DNA of 64,000 nucleotides from contig JAPVLO010002670.1 of assembly GCA_027257055.1 (NCBI GenBank), forward strand, positions 1-64,000. Reading direction: 5' to 3'. Below the pieces are notes generated by a model. The model was not told the origin of the DNA and did not search any database. It worked only from the letters and a program-made list of their open reading frames with translations. This document shows positions 26,622-38,266 of the stretch, in pieces (the stretch's first letter is position 1; each line of letters begins with the position of its first letter). Origin of the DNA: Cephalopachus bancanus (lineage: Eukaryota; Chordata; Mammalia; Primates; Tarsiidae). The position numbers and the translations under genes are program-made.

Positions 26622-28803
26622 ATGCACCCTCACAACAAGCCTAACACAGGCCCTCTGCGCTTATTCAGCAAGGCAAAAGGGAGAATGACTGCATTTCGCA
26701 GCATAGGGAAACGGCAACGGGAAAAACTTCATAGTATTCAAAACGAAAGCAAGCACTGCTTTTCTACAAGTGAGTGTGTAGCACTCATTTTTCTCAATGT
26801 GTGGCTCAATTTACATGCTCATTCCAAAATGTGAAGTATTGACATATGGCTCTGCTATGATAAATCAAGCTGTACCTTGAGAATCATTTATTACACCGTA
26901 CACCCAGCAAGAAGAAAACTACCAGCAAATAAAAACCAATGCAGTAGACCTTTGACATGGCGTTTCCCAAGCTGATACACACTCACAACGAGGGAGCGAG
27001 GCCTGTCAGCTCTTACTCATACTTGCCAACGGAGGAGCAACTGGTTTGGACTGAAGAGGAACAGGTAAAATCCAAAACATTGTAGAATACAATAGGTGAA
27101 CCAATAATGCTTTCCCGAAAGTAACAGTGAATCGGTCATTTCACTCAGGGAGGCACCATCGTGTTGGCATTCTTATACAGGAAACATTTCATACAGCTCT
27201 GCTAGGCATATGCACTCAGTGTAGTATGATGTACGTTGAAGAGAAACGGAGAGAATCAGGTATCACACCAAAGACACAGCCAGTATAATCGTTGTTGCCC
27301 CATTCAGTGACGTGCAGTTTTGAGGAATGTCTCCCATGGAAGACACTTATTTTCCGGAAACGAAACAGAGGCTCTCAGGCCTTGTTGGCAAATGAACCCG
27401 CAGAGCCATTGTATTCGGCATTAGATGCCCATTTAAACACAGGAAACTTTTCAGCATTCACCGGCGAATGAAGCCTGCTTGGTCACCAATGGCTGTGGAG
27501 ACCTGGTTCCAGTCAGGGCTGCACGTGAAGTTGCAATCTGCTCACCAAACGGTCCCTGACTACTATAGTGTATACACAGGGACGCTCTGAATATCAGGGA
27601 TGAGAGCGTGCACAAAGCCAGCTTAATACAGACTGCCAATGAATAGCAGTGCAGCGCACGCTTGGCTAGCCTGTCCCCAGGAAGTCCCACCGTCACCACC
27701 AGTTTCACACAGGCTCTCCGTGCTTCTTCAGCAATGAAAACGGCACAGCATTGGTAGTCCTTACTAGGTTTCGTTGCCATAGGGAAAAACAATTTAGAAT
27801 TCTCCCCATAAACAAATAATGCTCTCCTGCTCGTCACTGGGGAGCACTTATATCACTCATTGGGGCACTTTGTTTCGCAGAGTTCTATCCGTGAAACACG
27901 CACGTTTCACTCTCGTAATCAAAGGCCCTCTAAGGGAAGGATCACAAATCAAGGGGAAAGAGTGAGAATGAGGTATTACAGCAGGCAGCAATGAAGAATA
28001 CTAGTCATAGCAATGAGATAACACTGCGGCACACATTTGGCACACACTTCACCAAGGAAGATGCCTATTCACTGCAGGCCTAGGAGAGGCTATTCCCAAC
28101 AGCAATCCACAGTGCAATTGTTTTCCCAGGACAGGAAAAGCTATAAAGAAAGTATAACAAAGAATTCTCCCGGGGCACACACAACGCTTTCCCACCAGTA
28201 ACTGTGAATGTCTGAGATCACGCATTGTGGCTCAGTGGAGTTGAGCTTTCCTGAATGTGAAAGGCTGACGAGACGCACAGCCAAAGCAGTCGCCATGGAG
28301 ATCGTAATATACATGACTGGGAACAAGTGACAATCAGGAACTACACCATGCACCAATGCCTTAGAGGACTCAAGGCCAGTAAATGACAGGGCAGCACACT
28401 TTTTACAAAGCATTTTCCAAGGGAGATTCGCATTCAAAACAAGCACAAGGAAGGCAGACAGCTCTTTTTCCTCAATGCGATTGGCGGATCAATTGTATTT
28501 CCTACAACACAAACATTTGAAAAGGAGAAAGATTTCAGAATGCACCCAGTAAATTCACCGAGTCATGCATTCTTACTCTACTGTGGAGTTCCCATGGCCC
28601 ACCGGGTGGCACCACTGAGCTGCACTTTCCCATACGTGACCGATTAAAATCTTCCTAGGTCAAACAGAAGAACTCTGCAGAGCATAACTGAAAATGAGAA
28701 GACGACTGTGAGACTCATGTATTGGAGCATGCACCAAGTTGGAATAACATTGATAACCGTGAAAGAGTGCAGCACACAGTTCAAGACCGGTCTCCCATGA
28801 AAG
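26622..28803 (+). repeat. HOR copy 13, type A (2,182 bp)
   Basis: One private change was seen: G to C at about 26653 at the start of M2 (caggccctctg for caggccgtctg), again lengthening a C run. Confidence 0.95.
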
Positions 28804-30985
28804 ATGCACCCTCACAACAAGCCTAACACAGGCCGTCTGCGCTTATTCAGCAAGGCAAAAGGGAGAATGACTGCATTTCGCAGCATAGGGAAACGGCAAC
28901 GGGAAAAACTTCATAGTATTCAAAACGAAAGCAAGCACTGCTTTTCTACAAGTGAGTGTGTAGCACTCATTTTTCTCAATGTGTGGCTCAATTTACATGC
29001 TCATTCCAAAATGTGAAGTATTGACATATGGCTCTGCTATGATAAATCAAGCTGTACCTTGAGAATCATTTATTACACCGTACACCCAGCAAGAAGAAAA
29101 CTACCAGCAAATAAAAACCAATGCAGTAGACCTTTGACATGGCGTTTCCCAAGCTGATACACACTCACAACGAGGGAGCGAGGCCTGTCAGCTCTTACTC
29201 ATACTTGCCAACGGAGGAGCAACTGGTTTGGACTGAAGAGGAACAGGTAAAATCCAAAACATTGTAGAATACAATAGGTGAACCAATAATGCTTTCCCGA
29301 AAGTAACAGTGAATCGGTCATTTCACTCAGGGAGGCACCATCGTGTTGGCATTCTTATACAGGAAACATTTCATACAGCTCTGCTAGGCATATGCACTCA
29401 GTGTAGTATGATGTACGTTGAAGAGAAACGGAGAGAATCAGGTATCACACCAAAGACACAGCCAGTATAATCGTTGTTGCCCCATTCAGTGACGTGCAGT
29501 TTTGAGGAATGTCTCCCATGGAAGACACTTATTTTCCGGAAACGAAACAGAGGCTCTCAGGCCTTGTTGGCAAATGAACCCGCAGAGCCATTGTATTCGG
29601 CATTAGATGCCCATTTAAACACAGGAAACTTTTCAGCATTCACCGGCGAATGAAGCCTGCTTGGTCACCAATGGCTGTGGAGACCTGGTTCCAGTCAGGG
29701 CTGCACGTGAAGTTGCAATCTGCTCACCAAACGGTCCCTGACTACTATAGTGTATACACAGGGACGCTCTGAATATCAGGGATGAGAGCGTGCACAAAGC
29801 CAGCTTAATACAGACTGCCAATGAATAGCAGTGCAGCGCACGCTTGGCTAGCCTGTCCCCAGGAAGTCCCACCGTCACCACCAGTTTCACACAGGCTCTC
29901 CGTGCTTCTTCAGCAATGAAAACGGCACAGCATTGGTAGTCCTTACTAGGTTTCGTTGCCATAGGGAAAAACAATTTAGAATTCTCCCCATAAACAAATA
30001 ATGCTCTCCTGCTCGTCACTGGGGAGCACTTATATCACTCATTGGGGCACTTTGTTTCGCAGAGTTCTATCCGTGAAACACGCACGTTTCACTCTCGTAA
30101 TCAAAGGCCCTCTAAGGGAAGGATCACAAATCAAGGGGAAAGAGTGAGAATGAGGTATTACAGCAGGCAGCAATGAAGAATACTAGTCATAGCAATGAGA
30201 TAACACTGCGGCACACATTTGGCACACACTTCACCAAGGAAGATGCCTATTCACTGCAGGCCTAGGAGAGGCTATTCCCAACAGCAATCCACAGTGCAAT
30301 TGTTTTCCCAGGACAGGAAAAGCTATAAAGAAAGTATAACAAAGAATTCTCCCGGGGCACACACAACGCTTTCCCACCAGTAACTGTGAATGTCTGAGAT
30401 CACGCATTGTGGCTCAGTGGAGTTGAGCTTTCCTGAATGTGAAAGGCTGACGAGACGCACAGCCAAAGCAGTCGCCATGGAGATCGTAATATACATGACT
30501 GGGAACAAGTGACAATCAGGAACTACACCATGCACCAATGCCTTAGAGGACTCAAGGCCAGTAAATGACAGGGCAGCACACTTTTTACAAAGCATTTTCC
30601 AAGGGAGATTCGCATTCAAAACAAGCACAAGGAAGGCAGACAGCTCTTTTTCCTCAATGCGATTGGCGGATCAATTGTATTTCCTACAACACAAACATTT
30701 GAAAAGGAGAAAGATTTCAGAATGCACCCAGTAAATTCACCGAGTCATGCATTCTTACTCTACTGTGGAGTTCCCATGGCCCACCGGGTGGCACCCCTGA
30801 GCTGCACTTTCCCATACGTGACCGATTAAAATCTTCCTAGGTCAAACAGAAGAACTCTGCAGAGCATAACTGAAAATGAGAAGACGACTGTGAGACTCAT
30901 GTATTGGAGCATGCACCAAGTTGGAATAACATTGATAACCGTGAAAGAGTGCAGCACACAGTTCAAGACCGGTCTCCCATGAAAG
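28804..30985 (+). repeat. HOR copy 14, type A (2,182 bp)
   Basis: One private change was seen: A to C at about 30796 in M1 (gcacccctgag for gcaccactgag), lengthening a C run. Confidence 0.95.
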
Positions 30986-33149
30986 ATGCACCCTCACAAC
31001 AAGCCTAACACAGGCCGTCTGCGCTTATTCAGCAAGGCAAAAGGGAGAATGACTGCATTTCGCAGCATAGGGAAACGGCAACGGGAAAAACTTCATAGTA
31101 TTCAAAACGAAAGCAAGCACTGCTTTTCTACAAGTGAGTGTGTAGCACTCATTTTTCTCAATGTGTGGCTCAATTTACATGCTCATTCCAAAATGTGAAG
31201 TATTGACATATGGCTCTGCTATGATAAATCAAGCTGTACCTTGAGAATCATTTATTACACCGTACACCCAGCAAGAAGAAAACTACCAGCAAATAAAAAC
31301 CAATGCAGTAGACCTTTGACATGGCGTTTCCCAAGCTGATACACACTCACAACGAGGGAGCGAGGCCTGTCAGCTCTTACTCATACTTGCCAACGGAGGA
31401 GCAACTGGTTTGGACTGAAGAGGAACAGGTAAAATCCAAAACATTGTAGAATACAATAGGTGAACCAATAATGCTTTCCCGAAAGTAACAGTGAATCGGT
31501 CATTTCACTCAGGGAGGCACCATCGTGTTGGCATTCTTATACAGGAAACATTTCATACAGCTCTGCTAGGCATATGCACTCAGTGTAGTATGATGTACGT
31601 TGAAGAGAAACGGAGAGAATCAGGTATCACACCAAAGACACAGCCAGTATAATCGTTGTTGCCCCATTCAGTGACGTGCAGTTTTGAGGAATGTCTCCCA
31701 TGGAAGACACTTATTTTCCGGAAACGAAACAGAGGCTCTCAGGCCTTGTTGGCAAATGAACCCGCAGAGCCATTGTATTCGGCATTAGATGCCCATTTAA
31801 ACACAGGAAACTTTTCAGCATTCACCGGCGAATGAAGCCTGCTTGGTCACCAATGGCTGTGGAGACCTGGTTCCAGTCAGGGCTGCACGTGAAGTTGCAA
31901 TCTGCTCACCAAACGGTCCCTGACTACTATAGTGTATACACAGGGACGCTCTGAATATCAGGGATGAGAGCGTGCACAAAGCCAGCTTAATACAGACTGC
32001 CAATGAATAGCAGTGCAGCGCACGCTTGGCTAGCCTGTCCCAGGAAGTCCCACCGTCACCACCAGTTTCACACAGGCTCTCCGTGCTTCTTCAGCAATGA
32101 AAACGGCACAGCATTGGTAGTCCTTACTAGGTTTCGTTGCCATAGGGAAAAACAATTTAGAATTCTCCCCATAAACAAATAATGCTCTCCTGCTCGTCAC
32201 TGGGGAGCACTTATATCACTCATTGGGGCACTTTGTTTCGCAGAGTTCTATCCGTGAAACACGCACGTTTCACTCTCGTAATCAAAGGCCTCTAAGGAAA
32301 GGAACACAAATCAAGGGGAAAGAGTGGATGATGAGGTATTACAGCAGGCAGCAATGAAGAATACTAGTCATTGCAATGAGATAACACTGCAGCACATTTG
32401 GCACACACTTCACAAGGAAGATGCCTATTCACTACAGGCCTAGGAGAGGCTTTCCAACAGCAATCCACAGTGCAATTGTTTTCCCAGGACAGGGAAAGCT
32501 ATAAAGAAACAGTAACAAAGAATTTTCCGGGGGCACACACAACGCTTTCCCACAGTATCTGTGAATGTCTGAGATCACGCATGGTGGCCCAGTGGAGTTG
32601 AGCTTTCCTGAATGTGAAAGGCTGACGAGACGCACAGCCAAAGCAGTCACCATGGAGAGCGTAAGTATACATGGATGGAACAAGTGACAATCAGGAACTA
32701 ACCATGCACCAATGCCTGAGTACTCAATGCAGTAAATGACAGGGCAGCACACTTTTTACACAGCATTTTCCAAGGGAGATTCGCATTCAAAACAAGCACA
32801 AGGAAGGCAGACAGCTCTTTTTCGTCAATGGATTGGCGGAATCTTGTGTTTCCTACAACACAAAAATTTGAAAGAGAGAAAGATTTCAGAATGCACACAG
32901 TGAATTCACCAAGTCATGATTCGTACTCTACTGTGGAGTTCCATGGCCCACCGGGTGGCACCATGAGCTGCACTTTCCATACGTGACCGATTAAAGTCTT
33001 CCTAGGTCAAACAGAAGAACTCTGCAGAGCATTAACTGAAAATGAGAAGACGTTGTGAGACTCATGTATTGGAGCATGCACCAAGTTAGAATAACATTGA
33101 TATCCTGAAAGAGTGCAGCACACAGTTGAAGACCCGTCTCCCAAGAAAG
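30986..33149 (+). repeat. HOR copy 15, hybrid: type A then B/Y-like (2,164 bp)
   Basis: The first 1.3 kb is type A, apart from one C lost near 32041. Between about 32,285 and 32,300, inside M5, the sequence changes from the A word cgtaatcaaagg to the words found in B copies (ctaaggaaaggaacac, cattgcaatgag, ctgcagcac). From there on single-base deletions become frequent. This copy therefore spans the boundary of the homogeneous block. Confidence 0.9.
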
Positions 33150-33917
33150 ATGCACCCTCACAACAAGCCTAACACAGGCCGTCTGCGCTTATTCTGCAAG
33201 GCAAAAGGGAGAATGAATGCATTTCGCAGCATAGGGAAACGGCAAACGGGAAAAACTTCATAGTATTCAAAACGAAAGCAAGTACTGCTTTTCTACAAGT
33301 GAGTGTGTAGCACTCATTTTTCTCAGTGTGTGGCACAATTTTACATGCTCTTCCAAATGTGAAGTATTGACATATCGCTCTGCTATGATAAATCAAGCTG
33401 TACCTTGAGAATCATTTATTACACCGTACACCCAGCAAGAAGAAAACTACCAGCAAATAAAAACAACGCAGTAGACCTTTTGACATGGCGTTTCCCAAGC
33501 TGATACACACTCATAACGAGGGAGCGAGGCCTGTCAGCTCTTACTCTATATGCCAACGGAGGAGCAACTGCTTTGGATGGAAGAGGAACAGGTAAAATCA
33601 AAAACATTGTAGAATTCAATAGGTGAACCAATAATGCTTTCCCAAAGTAACAGTGAATCGGTCATTTCACTCAGGGTGGCACCATCGTGTTGGCATTCTT
33701 ATACAGGAAACATTTCATACAGCTCTGCTAGGCATATGCACTCAGTGTAGTATGATGTACGTTGAAGAGAAACGGAGGGAATCAGGTATCACACAAAGAC
33801 ACAGCCAGTATAAACGTTGTTGCCCCATTCAGTGACGTGCAGTTTTGAGGAATGCCTCCCATGGAAGACTCTTATTTTCCGGAAACAAAACAGAGGCTCT
33901 CGGGCTTGTTGGCAAAT
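32290..33917 (+). repeat. Transition stretch of diverged HOR (M5 end to M4 start)
   Basis: Diverged satellite running from M5 through M6, M1, M2, M3 and into M4. Diagnostic words are non-A: gttagaataacattgatat near 33088, tgagaccca-type joins replaced by gacccgtctcccaagaaag near 33130, ttttctcagtgtgtggcac near 33316, tatcgctctgc near 33374 and cagggtggcacc near 33672. It ends where the M4 word ggcaaatgaa runs into the A/G-rich stretch. Confidence 0.85.
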
Positions 33918-34905
33918 GAAAGCAGGCCAGTATTGCTATTAGCCACAAGGGCAGAGGAAAACAAGAGAGAAGAAGCTTTCAGAATGAAGAGTGAGAAAGA
34001 AGATGCCAGAGCCAAGTAGAGAGGAAGAGACAGAAAGAAGAATGAGAGAAAAAAACAGAGAAGCAGCAGGGAAGGAAGAGAGCTGAGACAAGGAGCAGAG
34101 GGACGACTGAGAAGAAAGAGATAAGAGAAGAGCCAGAAGAAGAACAGAAGTAAGAAGAAGAGCAGTGCAGAACGCAGATAGAGACTGTCCAGTAAGCAGA
34201 AAAAAGGGAGAGAACACAGAGAAGAGACAGGTCTCCGAGGAAGAGAAGAAGAAGACACAGAATTTGTAGAGAGACTAGGTTTCGAAGAGAGAGAGCAAAA
34301 GAGAGGCAGAAGAGAGAGCTCTTGCAAGACAGAAGAGCCACTTAGGGTAGCAAGAAGGAGTAGAAGAATAAAACAGAAAGGGCCATAGAGCAGAGAGAGG
34401 ATGAGAGAAGATCAATCAGGAGAAAAGAGTCTAAGAGGAGTGAGGTAAGACAGAGGCAGAGAGAGAAGAGGATAAGAGCAGAGCCATAAGAGTGAAGGCA
34501 AGCACACCGAGCACAGCAATGAGAAGATAGAGAAGAAGAGAGAGACTTCACAGAAGAAGAGCAATTTAGAGAAGGACAGGAAGTAGAAAGAGCAGTACAG
34601 AGAGTATAGACAGAAGACATTCCAGCAGCAGAAGAGAGCAAGAAGAGACCAGATGAGAAAGAGAGATGAGAAAAGAAGAGGGTAGGATAGTTGAAAGCAG
34701 AAGGAAGAAGAAAGAAGGGAAGTAGAGAGAGTAGAGCCAAAGAAGAAGAGAGGAAAGGACAGAAAGAAGTGAGGGAGACAAGTAACAGTTGAGAACTGAC
34801 AAAGCAGAAGTAGAGGAAGAGTAGTAAGGCAGGTGAAGGAAGAAACACTTTTTAGCCACAGAAGAAGGAAGAAAGGGAGAGGCAAAGACAAGACAGAGAA
34901 GGAAG
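33918..34905 (+). repeat. A/G-rich stretch occupying the place of M4-M6
   Basis: About 1 kb that is overwhelmingly A and G on the + strand, with scattered C and T. It is not a simple GA microsatellite. The left end still aligns with M4: caggccagtattgctattagcc against cagagccattgtattcgcca, and gctttcagaatgaagagtg against cttttcagcattcacc. The right end resumes exactly in register at aggaaggcagaaagctcttt, the M6/M1 join. The length is about 70 bp less than the satellite it replaces. On the other strand it yields long Leu/Ser-rich open frames, a composition effect and not genes. It could be real polypurine DNA or a corrupted consensus. Confidence 0.75.
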
Positions 34906-36444
34906 GCAGAAAGCTCTTTTTCTCAATGCGATTGGCGGATCAATTGTGTTTCCTACAACACAAACATTTGAAAAGGGAAAGATTTCAGCATTCACCAGTA
35001 AATTCAAGCTGCTTCTCACATCTGGCTGTGGAGGACTGGTTTCCAGTTCAGGGCTTGCACGTTGAAGTTTCAATCGCTCACATAAACGGTCTCTGCATAC
35101 TATAGTGTATAATGAAGAGGGGACGACTGAAGATCATGTATTGGAGCATGCACAAAGTTAGAATAATTTGATAACCGTGAAAGAGTGCAGCACACAGTTC
35201 AAGACCGGTCCCCAGGATGTGCACCTCACAACAAGCCTAACACAGGCTCTCGCGCTTATTCAGCAATGAAAAAGGGGACATGATTGCATTCGCAGTAGGG
35301 AAACGGCAAGGGGAAAAACTTTAGTATTCAAACATAAACAAGCAATGCTTTTCTACAAGTGAGTGGGTAGCACTCATTTCACTCATTGGGGCTCATTGTT
35401 ACATGTTCATTCCAAAAATTTGAAGTTTCACTTCGTAACAATCGCCTTCTAGGATAAATCAAGCTGTACCTTGAGACAATGAGGTATTACAGCATGCAGC
35501 ATAGAAGAATAATACTCAGCAAATGAATAAAACCATGCAGTAGACCTTTGACACACACTTCACCAAGAAGATACACACTCACATCGAGGAGCGAGGTGAG
35601 GCTATATTATACAGCAATCCGGAGTGAATTGTTTTGACAGGAGAGGAACAGGTAAAATCAAACTGTAAGAAAGATTTAGGGGGAACCAATAATCTTTCCC
35701 AAAAGTAACAGTGAATGTCTGATTTCACTCAGGGTGGCAAAGTCGTGTTGAGCTTCTGAAGGAAAGGTGACGAGAAGCACAGCCAAAGCAGTCATATGGA
35801 GAGTGTAGTATAGTTTGTACATGAAGAGAAAAAGAGAGAATCAGGAACTAACCAAAGCACCAAGCCAGTATAATCAATGACGTATATGAAGGGCAGCACC
35901 AGTTTTGAAGAATTTTCCAAGGGAGATTCGCATTCAAAAAAGCACAAGGAGGCTCTCAGCCTGTTGGCAAATGAATTGGCAGAGCCATTGTGTTTCGGCA
36001 TTATGATGCCATTTGAAACACAGGAAAGATTTCAGCATTCACCGAGCGAAATGAAGTCATGCTTGGTACTCTATGTGGAGTCCTGGGCCCACGGGGTGGC
36101 ACAATGAGCTGCACTTTCCCTAGGTGTCGATTAAAGTCTTCTAGGTCAAGGGAAGAACTCTGCAGAGATACTGAAAATGAGAAGACGGACTGTGCAGACT
36201 AGTGTATGGAGCATGCACCAAGTTAGAGTAAACATTGATACCATGAATGAGTGCTCAGACACCATTGGAGACGTTCTCCCAGAAAGTGCAACCTCACACA
36301 AGTTAAACACAGGCTTGCAGCTTATTCAGAAGGCATACGGGAGGTATGATGAATTTCCCAGCATAGGGAAACTGGCAACGGGGAGAAGAAAAACCTTCAT
36401 GTATTCAATACGGAAGCAAAGTACTGCTTTTATACAAAGTGAGG
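34906..36444 (+). repeat. Mosaic satellite: blend of monomers three apart (M1/M4, M2/M5, M3/M6)
   Basis: Monomer-sized satellite in which words of paired monomers alternate every few tens of bases. Examples: near 34980 M1 gatttcag is followed by M4 cattcacc and then M1 agtaaattcaa; near 35200 M2 gaccggt is joined to M5 ccccagga; near 35370 M2 tagcactca is joined to M5 tcactcattggggc; near 35620 M6 gcaatcc..gtgaattg is followed by M3 ggaacaggtaaaatc. The anchor recurs at about 35216 and 36286, only 1,070 bp apart, which is half a normal unit. From about 36,110 it becomes plain M1 then M2 (non-A type) before the G/T-rich stretch. Confidence 0.8.
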
Positions 36445-37277
36445 CAGTTTCTGGTCAGTGCGGCTGTTTGTTTGTTTGCAAGGTTTTTATCGTTGTGTGT
36501 GTGGTGTTGGTCTAGGTTTTGCAAGTGTAGTGTCTTGTGTAGTGAAGTAGTTTAGTGAGGAGATGTGTAGGTTGTTGTCATAGGTGTGGTGTTTTGACAG
36601 TGAGGTTTTGCAGGTGCTGTTGTGTGTGGAGTTGGAATTTGTTTTGGTATTTGGTTGTAAGTGTTGTTTTGTGTCCAGGTGGTGTTTGAGTTTTTCCGGG
36701 GTGAAGTGTAGCAGTCGTTGTGTATTTGTCATGGTGTTGTTTGTTGTTGGTGTTGTGGTGTAATTGTTGAAGTGGCACAGAGGTTGTTTTTGGGATTGTG
36801 TTGTTTTGGTTTTGTGGTATTTTCTTGGCGTTATGGTGATGTGTAGTGGTGCAGTTAGTTTTTGCACTGTTTTTGTTTTATGTATTGTTTTGTTTGAAGT
36901 TTGTGGCAGGACAGTTTTGTTTGGTTGGATTTTGGTTTGTGTTGTGTTTTGGAACAAAGTTTGTTCGTCGGTGGGTTTCCATGGGTTGCAAGTATGTTTG
37001 TACTTTTTGGTGTTTTATGGTGTGGTTGGATGAGCTGTGTTTTTCCCATGTTGTGTGAGTTTGTTAGGTTGAGGTGTAAGTTGCAGAGAGAACATGTGAG
37101 TTTTGATTGTGAGGTTTTGGGTTGTGGTGTGTTTTAACATTGATATGTTGAAGAGTGTTCACACAGTTGTGGTGTCCAAGGTGGTTTGTATGTTACAGGC
37201 CGTTCTGTGTTATTGTGAGCGTTTTGGGAGAGGTGAATTTTTTGCATTTTTTGGGTTTGTAAAGTTTGGGGAAGTGG
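36445..37277 (+). repeat. G/T-rich stretch that shadows satellite M1-M2
   Basis: About 0.83 kb that is mostly G and T on the + strand. The right half aligns with M1 and M2 in order: gagctgtgtttttcccat near 37031 against gagctgcactttcccat, acattgatatgttgaagagtg near 37137 against acattgatatcctgaaagag, acacagttg near 37162, acaggccgttctgtgttatt near 37195 against acaggccgtctgcgcttatt, and catagtattcaa near 37280, where normal satellite resumes. The anchor equivalent is at about 37171. It is therefore a distorted satellite copy and not an inserted element. Open frames inside it are composition effects. Confidence 0.75.
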
Positions 37278-38266
37278 TTTTTCATAGTATTCAATTGGAA
37301 AGAGCAAGTACTGCTTTTCTACAAGTGGGTGTAGCACTCATTTTACTCAGTGTGTGGCACAATTTACATGCTCATTCCAAAATGTGAAGTATTGACATAT
37401 GGCTCTGCTTATGATAAATCAAGCTGTACCTTGAGAATCATTTATTACACGTACACCAGCAAGAAGAAAAACTACCAGCAATTAAAACCAACGCAGTAGA
37501 CCTTTGCCATGGCGTTTCCCAAGCTGATACACACTCATAACGAGGGAGAGAAGCTGTCAGAGCTCTTACTCATACATGCCAACGGAGGAGCAACTGCTTT
37601 GGATGGAAGAGGAACAGGTAAAATCAAAAACATTGTAGAAATTCAATAGGTGAACCAATAATGCTTTCCCAAAAGTAACAGTGAATCGGTCATTTCACTC
37701 AGGGTGGCACCATCGTGTTGGCATTCATATACAGGAAACATTTCATACAGCTCTGCTAGGCATATGCACTCAGTGTAGTATGATGTACGTTGAAGAGAAA
37801 ACAGGGAGAATCAGGTATCACACAAAGACACAGCCAGTATAAACGTTGTTGCCCCATTCAGTGACGTGCAGTTTTGAGGAATGCCTCCCATGGAAGACTC
37901 TTATTTTCCGGAAACAAAACAGAGGCTCTCGGGCCTTGTTGGCAAATGAACCCGCAGAGCCATTGTATTCGCCATTAGATGCCCGTGTAAACACAGGAAA
38001 CTTTTCAGCATTCACCGGTGAATGAAGCCTGCTTGTTCTCCAATGGCTGTGGAGACTGGTTCCAGTCAGGGCTGCACGTGAAGTTGCACTCTGCTCACCA
38101 AACGGTCCCTGACTACTACAGTGGTTACAGAGGGGACGCTCTGAGAATCAGGGATGAGAGCATGCACAAAGCCAGCTTAAAACAGACTGCCAATGAATAG
38201 CAGTGCAGCGCACGCTAGGATAGCCTGTCCCCAGGAAGTCCCACCGTCACCACCAGTTTCACACAG
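37278..38266 (+). repeat. HOR type B, partial (M2-M4) after the G/T-rich stretch
   Basis: Normal satellite resumes at catagtattcaa in M2 and runs to the end of M4 with B words: ttttactcagtgtgtggcac near 37340, tttgccatggcg near 37503, gatgcccgtgtaaac near 37980, and the perfect 16-bp palindrome at 38009-38024. Confidence 0.85.
38009..38024. other. 16-bp perfect palindrome in M4 (type B form)
   Basis: CATTCACCGGTGAATG is its own reverse complement. The same form appears in other B copies (near 42350 and 46680). X and Z copies have CATTCACGGTGAATG, which keeps two perfect 7-bp arms around a single base (near 51007, 63805 and 61667). Confidence 0.65.

Larger units (their letters stand above)
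1..32290 (+). repeat. Block I: homogeneous 2,182-bp HOR array (type A)
   Basis: About 14.8 copies of the same 6-monomer unit, so similar that differences are single bases or 1-2 bp indels. The array runs off the left end of the window. Its right edge is a sharp change to another HOR type at about 32,285-32,300, inside M5. Near-identity over 32 kb indicates recent amplification or active homogenisation by unequal exchange or gene conversion. In human centromeres the most homogeneous arrays are usually the youngest and the ones holding the kinetochore; applying that here is inference. Confidence 0.95.

Noticed and set aside
33872..34891. Overlapping 92-168 aa Leu/Ser-rich frames on the minus strand
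   Set aside because: They are the expected translation of a long pyrimidine-rich strand, open in all three minus frames at once, and end with the A/G-rich stretch.
36445..37277. Inserted mobile element or microsatellite
   Set aside because: No terminal repeats, target duplication or simple unit is convincing, and the right half aligns in order with M1-M2. The repeated catagtattcaa region on both sides is explained by satellite phase.
36487..37387. Thr/Gln/Asn-rich (minus) and Val/Phe/Cys-rich (plus) frames
   Set aside because: Composition effect of the G/T-rich stretch, which itself shadows non-coding satellite.
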